NCBI GenBank assembly: GCA_024103275.1
Contig: JAGFIV010000005.1
Span: 1-48,449, forward strand
Reading direction: 5' to 3'
DNA: 48,449 bases
Origin: Flavobacteriales bacterium
GTDB taxonomy: Bacteria > Bacteroidota > Bacteroidia > Flavobacteriales_F > PHOS-HE28
Positions 33,502 through 42,260 of this stretch are shown piece by piece; within the stretch, counting starts at the first letter, position 1; each line of letters opens with the position of its first letter. The translations under genes were made by a program, and so were the position numbers. A model generated the notes under the pieces. That model searched no databases, was not told the origin of the DNA, and saw nothing but the letters and a program-made list of their open reading frames with translations.

Positions 33502-35235
33502 CTACACCAGCTCCCGCAGGTACATCAGTCCGCCCTTGGCGATGTCAACCACCTCGGCGCTGCGGCCGTTGAGCATCATCTTGCCCATGGTCTCGGCGAA
33601 GCCGCTCATCTGTGCAAAGTCTACGTTGGGCGGCATCGCCAGCGCGTCGGGGTCGGTGTAGATGTTCACCAGGGCCGGGCCCTGGTGCGCGAAGACCTCC
33701 TTTAGCACGGACGGCACGTCCTTGCATTCGGTGATCTCCCAAGCAGCGATGCCCATCGCTTCGGCCACTTTCTTGAAATCCGGGTTCACCATGGTGGTCT
33801 GCCAGTGCGGGTAACCGGCCACCATCATCTCCAGCTGCACCATGCCCAGCGAGCGGTTGTTGAAGACCACCACTTTCACGGGGATTTTGTATTGGCTGAT
33901 GGTCATCAGGTCGCCGAGCAGCATGCTGAGGCCGCCGTCACCGCTGAGGGAGATCACCTGCCGGCCCGGCGCGGCCAGCCCTGCGCCCAGGGCCATGGGC
34001 ATGGCATCGGCCATGGATCCGTGGTTGAAGGACCCCGCGATGTACCGCCCCTTTTTCCCCTTGAGGTAGCGCGCCGCCCACACGGCCGACATGCCGGTGT
34101 CCACGGTGAAGATGGCGTTGTCATCCGCCAGATCGTCGATGATGGCGGCCACGTATTCCGGGTGGATCAGCTTTTCCCCGCCCTTGGCGCGCACATACCT
34201 TTCGTAGTCGGCCTGTGTCTCTTCATAGAGCTTGCGCATGGCTTTCAGGAAGGCAGCGTCGGCCTTGACGTGCAGCCGGGGCAGCAGCGCCTGCAGCGTG
34301 TCCTTGATGTCGCCGTGCAGGCCCATCGCCAGCTTGGCGCGGCGGCCCAGTCGTTCCGGCCTGGCATCGATCTGCACGATGGTGTTCTTCTCCGGCAGGA
34401 AGTCGGAGTAAGGAAAGTCGGTGCCGAGCATCACCATCACCTCGGCCTCGTGCATGGCCTTGAAGCCGCTCTTGTTGCCCAGCAGCCCGTTCATGCCCAC
34501 GGCGTAGGGATTGTCCTCCTTGTCGAAGAACACCTTGCCGCGGTAGCTGTAGCCGATGGGGGCCTTCAGCACGGCGGCCAGCTGCATCACCTCGGCCTGC
34601 GCATCCTTGCAGCCCAGGCCGCAGAACAGCATGATTTTCTTGTTCTTGTTCAGGAGCTCTGCCAGTGCGTCGAGCTCGCTTTCCTGCGGCAGGATGCGGG
34701 CCTTGGTGAAGTAGTTCCGCGTGGCGCCATGCATCTCGCCCAGCTCGGCCGCGGCCACGTCGCCGGGCAGGCCCACCACGCCCACGCCGCGGTCCTGCAC
34801 CGCATGCTGGATGGCCGATCGGAAGGCCTGCGCGGCCTGCCTCGGCGTGTTGGCCATGAAGCAGTATTTGCTGCAGTCGTCGAATAGCTTGGTGACGTTG
34901 GTTTCCTGGTGGTTTTGCAGGCCCAGCTTGTACGAGGGGATGGTGGAAGCGATGGCGATCACCGGGTTGCCCGCGTGGTTGGCGTCGTACAGGCCGTTGA
35001 GCAGGTGTACGTGGCCCGGACCGCTGCTGCCCATGCAACAGCCGATGCCATTCAGCTCGGCCTCCATGGAAGCGGCATAGGCCCCCGCCTCCTCGTGCCG
35101 CACGTGTATCCATTGCAGGCGGCCGTCGCGGCGCACCGCGTCGTTCACGGGGTTCAGGCTGTCACCCGTGACCGCATAGATGCGCCGCACGCCGGCGTTG
35201 TACAGGATCTCAACAAGGTATTCAGAGACGGTCAT
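33502..35235 (-). CDS. poxB: Thiamine-diphosphate enzyme, pyruvate oxidase/PoxB type
   Basis: A 577-residue ThDP-dependent enzyme. The N-terminal domain has the catalytic Glu in HEEAGAYAAS (Glu48). The C-terminal domain has the ThDP/metal motif from SGDGGLSMLLGD to VVVFNN. The overall pattern (VTGDSLNPVNDAVRR, CCMGSSGPGHVHLLNGLYDA, GYPHWQTTMVNPDF) is that of pyruvate:quinone oxidoreductase PoxB and related pyruvate oxidases, which yield acetate or acetyl-phosphate and CO2. Length matches PoxB (572). The E. coli-type C-terminal membrane helix is not obvious. Single gene. Confidence 0.88.
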   Translation of the reverse strand: MTVSEYLVEILYNAGVRRIYAVTGDSLNPVNDAVRRDGRLQWIHVRHEEAGAYAASMEAELNGIGCCMGSSGPGHVHLLNGLYDANHAGNPVIAIASTIPSYKLGLQNHQETNVTKLFDDCSKYCFMANTPRQAAQAFRSAIQHAVQDRGVGVVGLPGDVAAAELGEMHGATRNYFTKARILPQESELDALAELLNKNKKIMLFCGLGCKDAQAEVMQLAAVLKAPIGYSYRGKVFFDKEDNPYAVGMNGLLGNKSGFKAMHEAEVMVMLGTDFPYSDFLPEKNTIVQIDARPERLGRRAKLAMGLHGDIKDTLQALLPRLHVKADAAFLKAMRKLYEETQADYERYVRAKGGEKLIHPEYVAAIIDDLADDNAIFTVDTGMSAVWAARYLKGKKGRYIAGSFNHGSMADAMPMALGAGLAAPGRQVISLSGDGGLSMLLGDLMTISQYKIPVKVVVFNNRSLGMVQLEMMVAGYPHWQTTMVNPDFKKVAEAMGIAAWEITECKDVPSVLKEVFAHQGPALVNIYTDPDALAMPPNVDFAQMSGFAETMGKMMLNGRSAEVVDIAKGGLMYLRELV

Positions 35236-35823
35236 GTTCGTCGATCAAGGATTTCGGGCAACGCGACGATGCGCTCCCCCAAAGTGAACAACCGACACCG
35301 CCCAATGGGGCATCATGTCCGGTTACGGGTACGGCCGTCCGTCCTGGAGGCCTTGATGCAGCAGGGAATCCGCGCCCATGACCCGAAGCGGTCGATCACC
35401 CCGGTCGCGTGCACGCCTCGGCATCAGTGTGCCTGCCCGATGTCCGGTTGGCCGGACTTGCCCGCACCGTTGGCGCACCACCGGGGTGGGAGATGTGCAC
35501 AACGGAGTTGCCCGCCGAAGGCAGAGGCCCGTCAGCCCACGATCTCGGCCTGGGGCCCGAGGCGGAAAACAACGAACGCAGCCGTTCAAACGGCAGGGGG
35601 TAGGGAACAAATGGATTCGCGGGTTGACGATCGTATTCCACGATCAACCAACGGCCGCCGCCCCTGATGAAATGGGCACAGCAGGTTGCGATCAAGCGGG
35701 AGGGGGTCGGCAAGACGTGCGGCAAATTGGCAATTCTGATGCCGGTGCCGGCAATCAAGGTCTTGGCCTGTGCGACCTCCGTTTCGGCACAATGAAAAAG
35801 CCCCGAGCACGGGCCGCAGGCGA
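35236..35823. other. 588-bp stretch without a recognisable gene
   Basis: No frame in this gap gives a protein with recognisable motifs, and the frames present overlap on both strands as shadows. It contains an imperfect inverted repeat around 35615-35650 (GGTTGACGATCGT ... ACGATCAACC). It may be a decayed gene or a regulatory spacer between poxB and the endonuclease V-like gene. Nothing can be assigned. Confidence 0.5.
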
Positions 35824-36327
35824 TCAGGCTTCCCGGCTCAGCCGGTCCAGCAGCCTCAGCAGGTCGGGTATCCGGTGCGTGCCGTGCATCCGGGCCACGC
35901 AGGCCGCGGCCATCGCCACGTCCATCCCGGCGGCGGTGATGTATAGCGGCCGCCGGCTGGTGCCACGCAGCACTTGCCGCGCGATGCCGTGCACAGTGGC
36001 AAAGTGCGTCTTCGCCACGCCCACCACGGGAATGCGGCCGCCCAATGCCTCGTGGAGCCGCGCACCCAGGCCCGGCCGCCGCGCATCGTCCAAATGCACA
36101 TAGCCGTCCACCACGATGGCCCCAACGCCTGCCAACGCCACCCGGCCCAGCAGGTGCAGGATGCATGGCAGCTCGCGCTTGTGGAACGCACCCGGCTCAT
36201 AGGCCGCCGGGGTTGCGATCATTTCCGCCCGCACCCCCGACGGAGCTGCCGCCTGCCAATCCTCGAACAGCAGCGCCACCGTGTGCGCCTTGCCGTCTGC
36301 ATAGTGCGTGTCCACGGCCAGCAGCAT
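35824..36327 (-). CDS. nfi: Endonuclease V-like protein
   Basis: A 167-residue protein of the endonuclease V fold, which cuts DNA or RNA near deoxyinosine/inosine. All three acidic catalytic positions of the family are in place: Asp6 (LLAVDTHY), Glu52 (KRELP) and Asp74 (IVVDGY). RRPGLGARLHEALGGRIPVVGVAKTHF and PLYITAAGMDVAMAAACVARM align with the rest of the E. coli enzyme. It is shorter than E. coli Nfi (223), mainly at the termini. The gene starts 2 bp after the yggS stop, so they share an mRNA. The divergence means activity is likely but not certain. Confidence 0.78.
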   Translation of the reverse strand: MLLAVDTHYADGKAHTVALLFEDWQAAAPSGVRAEMIATPAAYEPGAFHKRELPCILHLLGRVALAGVGAIVVDGYVHLDDARRPGLGARLHEALGGRIPVVGVAKTHFATVHGIARQVLRGTSRRPLYITAAGMDVAMAAACVARMHGTHRIPDLLRLLDRLSREA

Positions 36328-36329
36328 GG

Positions 36330-37076
36330 CTACGCCTGTGCCCCTTGGGCCTCCGGCCAGTAGTAACTGTCCGGATGGACGCGCTTGCCGAACACCGCCG
36401 TGCCCACCCGCACGATGGTGGCGCCTTCCTCGATGGCCGTTTCCAGGTCGCCGCTCATGCCCATGGAGAGCTCGTGCATCGCCACATTGGGCAAGCCGAG
36501 TGCATCCACCTCCTGCCGGACCTGCTTCAGCAGCCGGAAACAAGGGCGCACCTGATCGGCTTGCGCGCTGAACAGCCCGATGGTCATCAGCCCTCGGATG
36601 TGCAGCGTGGGGAAGGCAGAGACCGCCTTCACCAGCTCCAAGGCGTGCGCCGGTTCCACCCCGAATTTGCTCGATTCCGCCGAGGTGTTCACCTGGATGA
36701 GGATGTCGAGATCCCGGTTCTCCGTGCTCAACCGGTGGTGCAGCTTTTCCGCCAGCTCCAGGCGGTCCACCGACTCCACGCACGACACGCCGTACTTCAG
36801 CACGTCCTTGATCTTGTTGGTCTGCAGGTGCCCGATGAAGTGCATGCGGTGCGGCAGCGCACTCAACGCTTCGTATTTCTCCTTTACCTCCTGCACCTTG
36901 TTCTCCCCAAGCAGCGTGTAGCCCGCACGCAACGCCACCATGATCCGTTCGGCCGGCACCGTCTTCGTCGCGAGTAACAACTTCACCTCATCACGTCGCC
37001 GCCCCGCCCGTGTACATGCCGTTTGGATCCGTTGCTCCACCTTCCCCAGGTTCACCAAGATTTCGCCGTCTTCCAT
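36330..37076 (-). CDS. yggS: YggS-family PLP homeostasis protein
   Basis: A 248-residue PLP-binding protein of the YggS/PLPBP family, which buffers pyridoxal phosphate and has no known enzymatic reaction. The PLP lysine is Lys38 (LLATKTVP), in the usual VKLLLATKTVP context. GENKVQEVKEKYEAL, HFIGHLQTNKIKDVL, LDILIQVNTSAESSKFG and ELSMGMSGDLETAIEEG are the family signatures. The start at 37076 matches the family; the frame is open further upstream, overlapping the divergent DinB gene. It is the first gene of a two-gene unit with the endonuclease V-like protein. Confidence 0.95.
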   Translation of the reverse strand: MEDGEILVNLGKVEQRIQTACTRAGRRRDEVKLLLATKTVPAERIMVALRAGYTLLGENKVQEVKEKYEALSALPHRMHFIGHLQTNKIKDVLKYGVSCVESVDRLELAEKLHHRLSTENRDLDILIQVNTSAESSKFGVEPAHALELVKAVSAFPTLHIRGLMTIGLFSAQADQVRPCFRLLKQVRQEVDALGLPNVAMHELSMGMSGDLETAIEEGATIVRVGTAVFGKRVHPDSYYWPEAQGAQA

Positions 37077-37199
37077 CGCTTGTTGCTGAGTTCCCTGTTC
37101 CCCATGGAACAAGAACGGCCGTGAAGTGTTCACCTTTTGCACCCGGCATGGCAGGACCTCCGTAACGGGTGCATGCGAGTTGAAACGGAAGAAAAACAG

Positions 37200-37706
37200 A
37201 TGCCGAAAATGATCGGAACAACCATTGACCTGCGGACCTTTTTCAACAAGGAGATCATGGTGCAGTTGCGCGAAAGCGTGGCCTTCACCTCCATGGCGGA
37301 ATTCATCGAGAAGATCCCCTATGACAAGGTGGGCATCCGCCCCAAGCCCCTGCCGTACTCTTTTTTCGAGGTGTTTTCCCACATCGTGCAGACGCAGCAG
37401 GACCTCATGGACTTCACCATGGCATCCGCGTACCACCCTGTGGAATGGCCGGCGGGCGTGTGGCCGGGCAAGGCGGCGCCCGACAACGAACAGGAGTGGA
37501 AGGGGCTCAAGGCGCGGTTCTTCCGCCAGCACGATGAGCTGGAAAAATTCCTGGCGGCCGATCACACCGCGCTCGATGCTTTGGTGAAACACGCGGACCA
37601 GGACCACCAGACCCTGTTGCGCGAGCTGCTGCTGATGGTGAGCCACTACGCCTACCACACCGGGCAGCTCTATGTGATCGCCCGGTTGCTCGGCGCGGTG
37701 AAGTAG
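37200..37706 (+). CDS. DinB-family (YfiT-like) protein
   Basis: A 168-residue helical-bundle protein of the DinB superfamily. The three metal-binding histidines are visible: His61 (EVFSHIVQTQQD), His149 and His153 (SHYAYHTGQL). Members are metal-dependent thiol transferases or stress proteins; no activity can be assigned. ATG 37200 is preceded by a purine-rich stretch (GGAAGAAAAAC), one of the few plausible ribosome-binding sites in the window. It converges with the ClC gene (14 bp between stops). Confidence 0.85.
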   Translation: MPKMIGTTIDLRTFFNKEIMVQLRESVAFTSMAEFIEKIPYDKVGIRPKPLPYSFFEVFSHIVQTQQDLMDFTMASAYHPVEWPAGVWPGKAAPDNEQEWKGLKARFFRQHDELEKFLAADHTALDALVKHADQDHQTLLRELLLMVSHYAYHTGQLYVIARLLGAVK

Positions 37707-37720
37707 CCCACGGGTGAGGC

Positions 37721-39502
37721 TTACCCGCCGCGGATCAGCAAACCGCGGTAGTTGGCGAAAATGGCCTTTTGCGTCACGAAGCCCAGGTAACGGCCCGTGC
37801 GGTCCACCACGGGCAGCACGGTGCGGCCCGCCTTGTCCATGTGCTGCATCACCGCCCGCATGGGCGTGTCGATGCGCGTGAGGTTGGTCACAGGCTGCAC
37901 CAGTTCGGCCACGGGTCGGTTGCCGCGCACCTGTTCGGTGCCGGCGATGGTCTCCAGCAGTTCGTCGATGCCCAGCACGCCCACCAGCTTGCCGGCACCA
38001 TCCACCACGGGGAATACGGTGCGTTCCGACCGGATGATGTCCTCCTTGCGCCCATTCGGGGTATCGCCCGGGGCCAGCACCACGAAGTCCTGCTGCAGCA
38101 CGTGCCGCAGCTTGATCCGCGCCAGCAGGTCGGCGTCCGTGCCCTGGTCCTGTTCGGCGATGCCCTGGCGTGCCAGCGGCTTGGTGTAAATGGAATAGGT
38201 GCGCAGGCCCTTGTTGATGAAGAAGGACATGGCCGATACCACCATCAGGGGCACCATCAGCACATAGCCGCCGGTGATCTCCGCGCTGAGGAAGATGCCC
38301 GTGAGCGGGGCGTGCATCACACCGCTCACCGAGGCCGCCATGCCCACCACCATGAAGTGGGTGACGTTAAGATGGAACAGGCCGGTCTGGTTCAGCGTGA
38401 AGGCGAACACGAAGCCCACCAGTGCACCGATGCCCACGCTGGGGCCGAACATGCCGCCGTTGCCGCCGCTGCCCATGGTGAGCGAGCAGGCCACGGTCTT
38501 GCCCACCAAGGTGAGCACGGCAAACACGATCAGCGCCCACGCGTTGCCCTGGTGCGAGGCGAAGAGGCTGTTGGCCAGCAGTGAGTGATAGTCTCCGTCC
38601 AGCAGCGGCTGGATGCTGATGTAGCCTTCGCCGTACAGGGCGGGGAACAGGGCCACCAAGGCGCCCAGGATGGTGCCGCCTGCGGCGATGCGTGCCCACC
38701 TGCCGCGGATGCGCCCCAGTATCCGGTGGATCCACTCGTCGCTGGCGGCGTAGTACACCGTGTAAAGGCCCGCCACCAGGCCGAAGAGGACGTAGATCCA
38801 GAAACCGTCGCTGGTCCAGCTGTCGGCCACGTATACGAACAGCGGCTTGTTGTAGATCATCCACGACACCACCGAGGCCACGGCCGAGGCGATGAGCAAC
38901 GGGGTGATGGAGGCCAGGGTGAACGCCGGCAGCAGCACCTCGATGGCGAAGAGCATGCCCGCCACGGGACTGTCGAAAGCGCCCGAGATGCCGGCCGCCC
39001 CCCCGCAGGCCAGCAGCAGGGTCACCTCGCGGTATTTCAGGCCGAAGAGGCGGCCGGTGTTGGAGCCCGCCGCCGCCCCGCTGGCCACCGAGGGCGATTC
39101 CAGCCCCGCCGAGCCGCCCATGCCCACGGTGATGGCACTGGTGATCACCTGGCTGTAGATGTTGTGGAAATCCAGGCGGCTGCGTTCCTGCTGCACGCTC
39201 CGGATCAGCGGCGTGATGCCCACCCGGAAAGGATGGCGGCGGATGAAGAGCTTGAGGTAAACCGTGGTAAGCACCAGCCCCAGGATGGGGAAGGCGAAGT
39301 AGAGCGCGTACTTGTACGGGCCCTCCAGCTCGTGCATCAGCCCGGCTGCCACCAGGTGCGTGGATTTCTTCAGCACCGAGGCCGTGGCGCCGCCCAGCGC
39401 GCCCACCACCGCGGCCGCCATCAGCAGGAAGGTGGGCTGCGGGATATGCTGCTTCCGCCAATGGTTGAAGGCGATCACATGGCGCAACAAGCGGTCGGGC
39501 AT
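37721..39502 (-). CDS. ClC-family chloride channel/antiporter with CBS domains
   Basis: A 593-residue membrane protein. The ClC core holds GSAGLESPS (130-138), where Glu135 corresponds to the gating external glutamate, and GSGGNGGMFGPSVGIGA, the second anion-binding loop. About ten membrane segments are visible. The C-terminal ~150 residues are a pair of CBS domains (RTVFPVVDGAGKLVGVLGIDEL and RTVLPVVDRTGRYLGFVTQKAIF) that may sense nucleotides. ATG 39502 starts the conserved cytoplasmic helix RLLRHVIAFNHWRK; an upstream ATG at 39574 is also in frame. The esterase gene lies upstream on the same strand. Confidence 0.93.
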   Translation of the reverse strand: MPDRLLRHVIAFNHWRKQHIPQPTFLLMAAAVVGALGGATASVLKKSTHLVAAGLMHELEGPYKYALYFAFPILGLVLTTVYLKLFIRRHPFRVGITPLIRSVQQERSRLDFHNIYSQVITSAITVGMGGSAGLESPSVASGAAAGSNTGRLFGLKYREVTLLLACGGAAGISGAFDSPVAGMLFAIEVLLPAFTLASITPLLIASAVASVVSWMIYNKPLFVYVADSWTSDGFWIYVLFGLVAGLYTVYYAASDEWIHRILGRIRGRWARIAAGGTILGALVALFPALYGEGYISIQPLLDGDYHSLLANSLFASHQGNAWALIVFAVLTLVGKTVACSLTMGSGGNGGMFGPSVGIGALVGFVFAFTLNQTGLFHLNVTHFMVVGMAASVSGVMHAPLTGIFLSAEITGGYVLMVPLMVVSAMSFFINKGLRTYSIYTKPLARQGIAEQDQGTDADLLARIKLRHVLQQDFVVLAPGDTPNGRKEDIIRSERTVFPVVDGAGKLVGVLGIDELLETIAGTEQVRGNRPVAELVQPVTNLTRIDTPMRAVMQHMDKAGRTVLPVVDRTGRYLGFVTQKAIFANYRGLLIRGG

Positions 39503-39577
39503 CGGGCCCCAATGTATGCGACCCGTGATTTCCAGGTCATCGCCGGCCCCGGTGGGCGCTGGCGGGGCCCGCACGGG

Positions 39578-40390
39578 CTACTTGCCCACCGCCCATTCGA
39601 TCGCCTGCACCTTGGCCGCCCGGAAGATGGTGCCGTGTTCCTCCTTTGGCATCGGCACATAGGTCCAGGTCACCGTCGCGGGGGCATGGTCCTTCAAGCC
39701 CTGCGCCAAGCGGTCGGTCAGCGGCAGCATGCCCTCGGTGCCCGAGCCGGCGAACCAGAGCTTCCTGGGCACCGCCGGAAAAGCCGCCAGCAAGTTCGCT
39801 TCCGCATCCAGCAACCGCTGGTCGTTCCACCACAGCGACGGGTCGAAGGCGATGTGGAAATCGAACATTTCCGGGTGGATGAGGAAGGTCTCCACGGTGA
39901 AGAGCCCGGCCAAGGATTCCCCGATCAGCCCGCGCTCCCCCGTGGTGCGGTAGCGGCGGTCCACCTCGGGGAAAAGCTCCTCCGCGATGAACGAGCGGAA
40001 ATTCTCCGAACCGCCGCCCGTGGGGGCCGCCTTGCGGTCTTCTTCCGAGGCGGTGGGGCCGGTGAGGTCGCGCTGCCGGTCCGTGTTGGCGATACCCACC
40101 AGCATGATCGGGCGGATGCGCTTGCCGGCGATCAGCTCCGCCAGCGTGTTGGCCACGTGCGGGAAGTCCTCCTGCACGATGCCGCCGTCAGGCATGTACA
40201 GCACGGGCAACCGGACACCTGCGTCGGCATATTCCTTCGGCATCCACACGTTGATGGTGCGCGTTTCACCCAGCCGTTGCGATGCAATGGTGAAGCTGTC
40301 GTGCTCCGGGACCGGGTCGTGGTAGGGCCCGCTGCCCGAACAAGCCATGAGCAGCGGCAGGGCCAGGAGCAGGTGCGGTGGTCGGATCAT
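39578..40390 (-). CDS. Esterase D/IroE-type alpha/beta hydrolase lipoprotein
   Basis: A 270-residue lipoprotein hydrolase with a signal peptide ending in LMAC (Cys17). The fold matches the putative esterase (Fes/IroE, esterase D) family: NVWMPKEYADAGVRLPVLYMPDGG at the start, the nucleophile elbow GESLAG, the Asp in FDPSLWWND and His in KEEHGTIF. The family acts on siderophore esters, acyl groups or similar; the substrate is unknown. ATG 40390 gives a proper signal peptide and TACCTTTC lies 20 nt upstream. Confidence 0.85.
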   Translation of the reverse strand: MIRPPHLLLALPLLMACSGSGPYHDPVPEHDSFTIASQRLGETRTINVWMPKEYADAGVRLPVLYMPDGGIVQEDFPHVANTLAELIAGKRIRPIMLVGIANTDRQRDLTGPTASEEDRKAAPTGGGSENFRSFIAEELFPEVDRRYRTTGERGLIGESLAGLFTVETFLIHPEMFDFHIAFDPSLWWNDQRLLDAEANLLAAFPAVPRKLWFAGSGTEGMLPLTDRLAQGLKDHAPATVTWTYVPMPKEEHGTIFRAAKVQAIEWAVGK

Positions 40391-40445
40391 CGGGGAGTGG
40401 GCCAAGCGGTGAAAGGTACGGGGAAGAAGGACCGGGCGGTGCGGT

Positions 40446-41282
40446 TTATGGCGTGAAGTGTTTCACCGTGTAGGCCACCGCATTCACGGCTTTTGCCAGT
40501 GCCTCCACGTCGAGGGTGCCCAGCGTATCGCTGGCGCGGTGGTAGTGCGGGTTGGGGCCGCCGCCCGTGCCGATGACCATCGCCGCCGGGATGCCCAGCG
40601 GCCAGAAGTTGCGATGGTCCGAGGGGCCGTTGTTCTTGTCGCCGTCGGCGCGCGACCAGGCCCGGGAGCCGAAGCCTTGGCCAGCGGCGCGCAGCAGTTC
40701 GGAGATCTTCTGGTTGAAGGCATCGAACCGTTGGATGCCGGAGACCATGAGGAATTTTTCACCCTGCCGCTCGTGGCCCGGGCTGCCGTAAAAGCCGAGC
40801 ATTTCCAGCGAGAGCATGCCCATTACGTCGGTACTGCTTTCCGCGATGGATCGGGCGTGGATCGCGCTGCCCATGAATTCGGTCTTGAAGAATGGGGGTT
40901 CTTCCAAGCTGAAAGCGACCAGGTCGATGCCGTGGGAAAACATGCCTTCCTTTCCGGCGAGCAGGCGGGCCAATTCCAGCAGCCCCGCCACGCTGCTGGC
41001 GTTGTCGTCGGCGCCTTCCGTGTCCTTGTACACGTCGTAGTGCGCCCCCACGATCAAGCGCCGCGCCGCCCCCGGGTTGATCGAGCCCAGGACGTTCCGG
41101 TAGGTATGCCCCCGCACTTCCCAGGCTTGCATGCCCGTGGGCAGGCCGGCCCTGCGGAAGGCGGCGGCGATGTAGTCCGCCGTCCGGTCCAGGCTTTCCG
41201 GATGTTTGTGGTTGCGGAAGGGCCGCAGCGAGGTAAGGAACCGCAGGTGCCGGAGCAGGAGGGCCGTATCGGCGGCGGGCAT
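40446..41282 (-). CDS. M28-family zinc aminopeptidase
   Basis: A 278-residue metallopeptidase of the M28 (aminopeptidase Y / glutaminyl cyclase-like) group. Zinc and catalytic residues: His81 and Asp83 (GAHYDVYKDTE), Asp92-Asp93 (GADDNASSV), Glu127-Glu128 (SLEEPP), Glu in MLSLEMLGF and His in NPHYHRASDT. It lacks a signal peptide, unusual for a family that is mostly secreted, so it may be cytoplasmic. TACCTTCA stands 4 nt before the ATG. The urea transporter gene lies 24 bp upstream on the same strand. Confidence 0.9.
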   Translation of the reverse strand: MPAADTALLLRHLRFLTSLRPFRNHKHPESLDRTADYIAAAFRRAGLPTGMQAWEVRGHTYRNVLGSINPGAARRLIVGAHYDVYKDTEGADDNASSVAGLLELARLLAGKEGMFSHGIDLVAFSLEEPPFFKTEFMGSAIHARSIAESSTDVMGMLSLEMLGFYGSPGHERQGEKFLMVSGIQRFDAFNQKISELLRAAGQGFGSRAWSRADGDKNNGPSDHRNFWPLGIPAAMVIGTGGGPNPHYHRASDTLGTLDVEALAKAVNAVAYTVKHFTP

Positions 41283-41286
41283 GCGG

Positions 41287-41294
41287 TGAAGGTA
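41287..41294 (-). promoter_or_regulatory. -7-like element of the M28 peptidase gene
   Basis: TACCTTCA on the minus strand, the same octamer and the same 4-nt spacing to ATG as for the CPBP protease gene at 3916. Confidence 0.4.
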
Positions 41295-41306
41295 GGCTCG
41301 GGACGG

Positions 41307-42224
41307 TCAGGCTTGCCCGGACGGGGCACGGCCGACCCGTTTCCGCAACGCCAAGGTGAGCCAGGTGCCGGCCACGAACGGGAAGGTGAACACCCCGCCC
41401 ACCGGCGCGAGCAGGTCGGTGCGCGCCAGCAGGATGTGCAGGCTGGTGGTGGCCAGCACCCCCACGGTGGCCCAGGCCAGGTCCTTCCGGCCCCGCCCGG
41501 CGAAGGCGATGGCGGTAAGCACCGGGTTGAAGCCGTACAGCCCCAGTTGGACGGCCTCCGGGGGCTGGCCGGATGCGAGCCCGAGAACGAGGCCCAAGGC
41601 GGCTGCTGCCGTGGCGTACAGGGCGGCCAAGGGCCGGTTGATCAGCACCCCGGCCAGGAGCAGCAGCGCGGGAAGCAGGCTTCCTTGGAAGACCACCTGC
41701 CCGAAGCCCAGCACCACGGCGGCCACCCACGTGAAAGGCGCGGCCACGGCGGCGGGCGGCGCGATTGCGGAGGGCGGCACGCCGGACCCTTGCCCGAGTA
41801 AAAAGACCAGGCACCACGCCACCAGGATGAACGGGAAGGTGTAGGCGGGCACCCCGCGCACGATGAAGAAACGCTGCACGGCCGCCGCCATCGCCCCGCC
41901 CAAGCATACCAAGGACCAGGTCAGCGGCGTGCCTTGGTACAGGAACACCAGGGCCACACCCACCAAAGCGGGGCTAAAGCCGTACAGCCCGGCATCGGTT
42001 TCCGCTTGCGGATATCGTGCGGCACGCGCCAGCAATGTGCCGGCCAGCGCGGCGGCCAGCGCGGCGGCGGCATAGGACCAGTGGCCCAGGAACAAACCCA
42101 GCAGGAAACAGGCGCCCGTCCATCGGTTCTCCTGCAGGAAGATCTGTGAAAGACCCTTGAGCAATTGGTCCGGCAGGCTTCCCGGCGTTCGTGAGCGGTG
42201 CATCACGGGGTGAAGATGCATCAT
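41307..42224 (-). CDS. Urea transporter (UT family)
   Basis: A 305-residue membrane protein with about ten segments in two inverted halves. Each half has the paired UT signature: GLYGFSPALVGVAL with YTFPFILVAW, and GLYGFNPVLTAIAF with FTFPFVAGTW. These line the urea-selective pore in structures such as dvUT. The protein starts with a short soluble stretch. Urease and urea-cycle genes are not in this window. It is in a run of minus-strand genes but the M28 gene next to it has its own -7 element, so linkage is weak. Confidence 0.92.
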   Translation of the reverse strand: MMHLHPVMHRSRTPGSLPDQLLKGLSQIFLQENRWTGACFLLGLFLGHWSYAAAALAAALAGTLLARAARYPQAETDAGLYGFSPALVGVALVFLYQGTPLTWSLVCLGGAMAAAVQRFFIVRGVPAYTFPFILVAWCLVFLLGQGSGVPPSAIAPPAAVAAPFTWVAAVVLGFGQVVFQGSLLPALLLLAGVLINRPLAALYATAAAALGLVLGLASGQPPEAVQLGLYGFNPVLTAIAFAGRGRKDLAWATVGVLATTSLHILLARTDLLAPVGGVFTFPFVAGTWLTLALRKRVGRAPSGQA

Positions 42225-42260
42225 CGCGCAGGAAGGCAGCCCGATCGTCCCCGGTCGGCC

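Noticed and set aside
34909..35667. 252-codon plus-strand frame across the poxB start and the gene-free stretch
   Set aside because: Half of it is antisense to the poxB-like gene and the rest has no protein-like pattern or motif.
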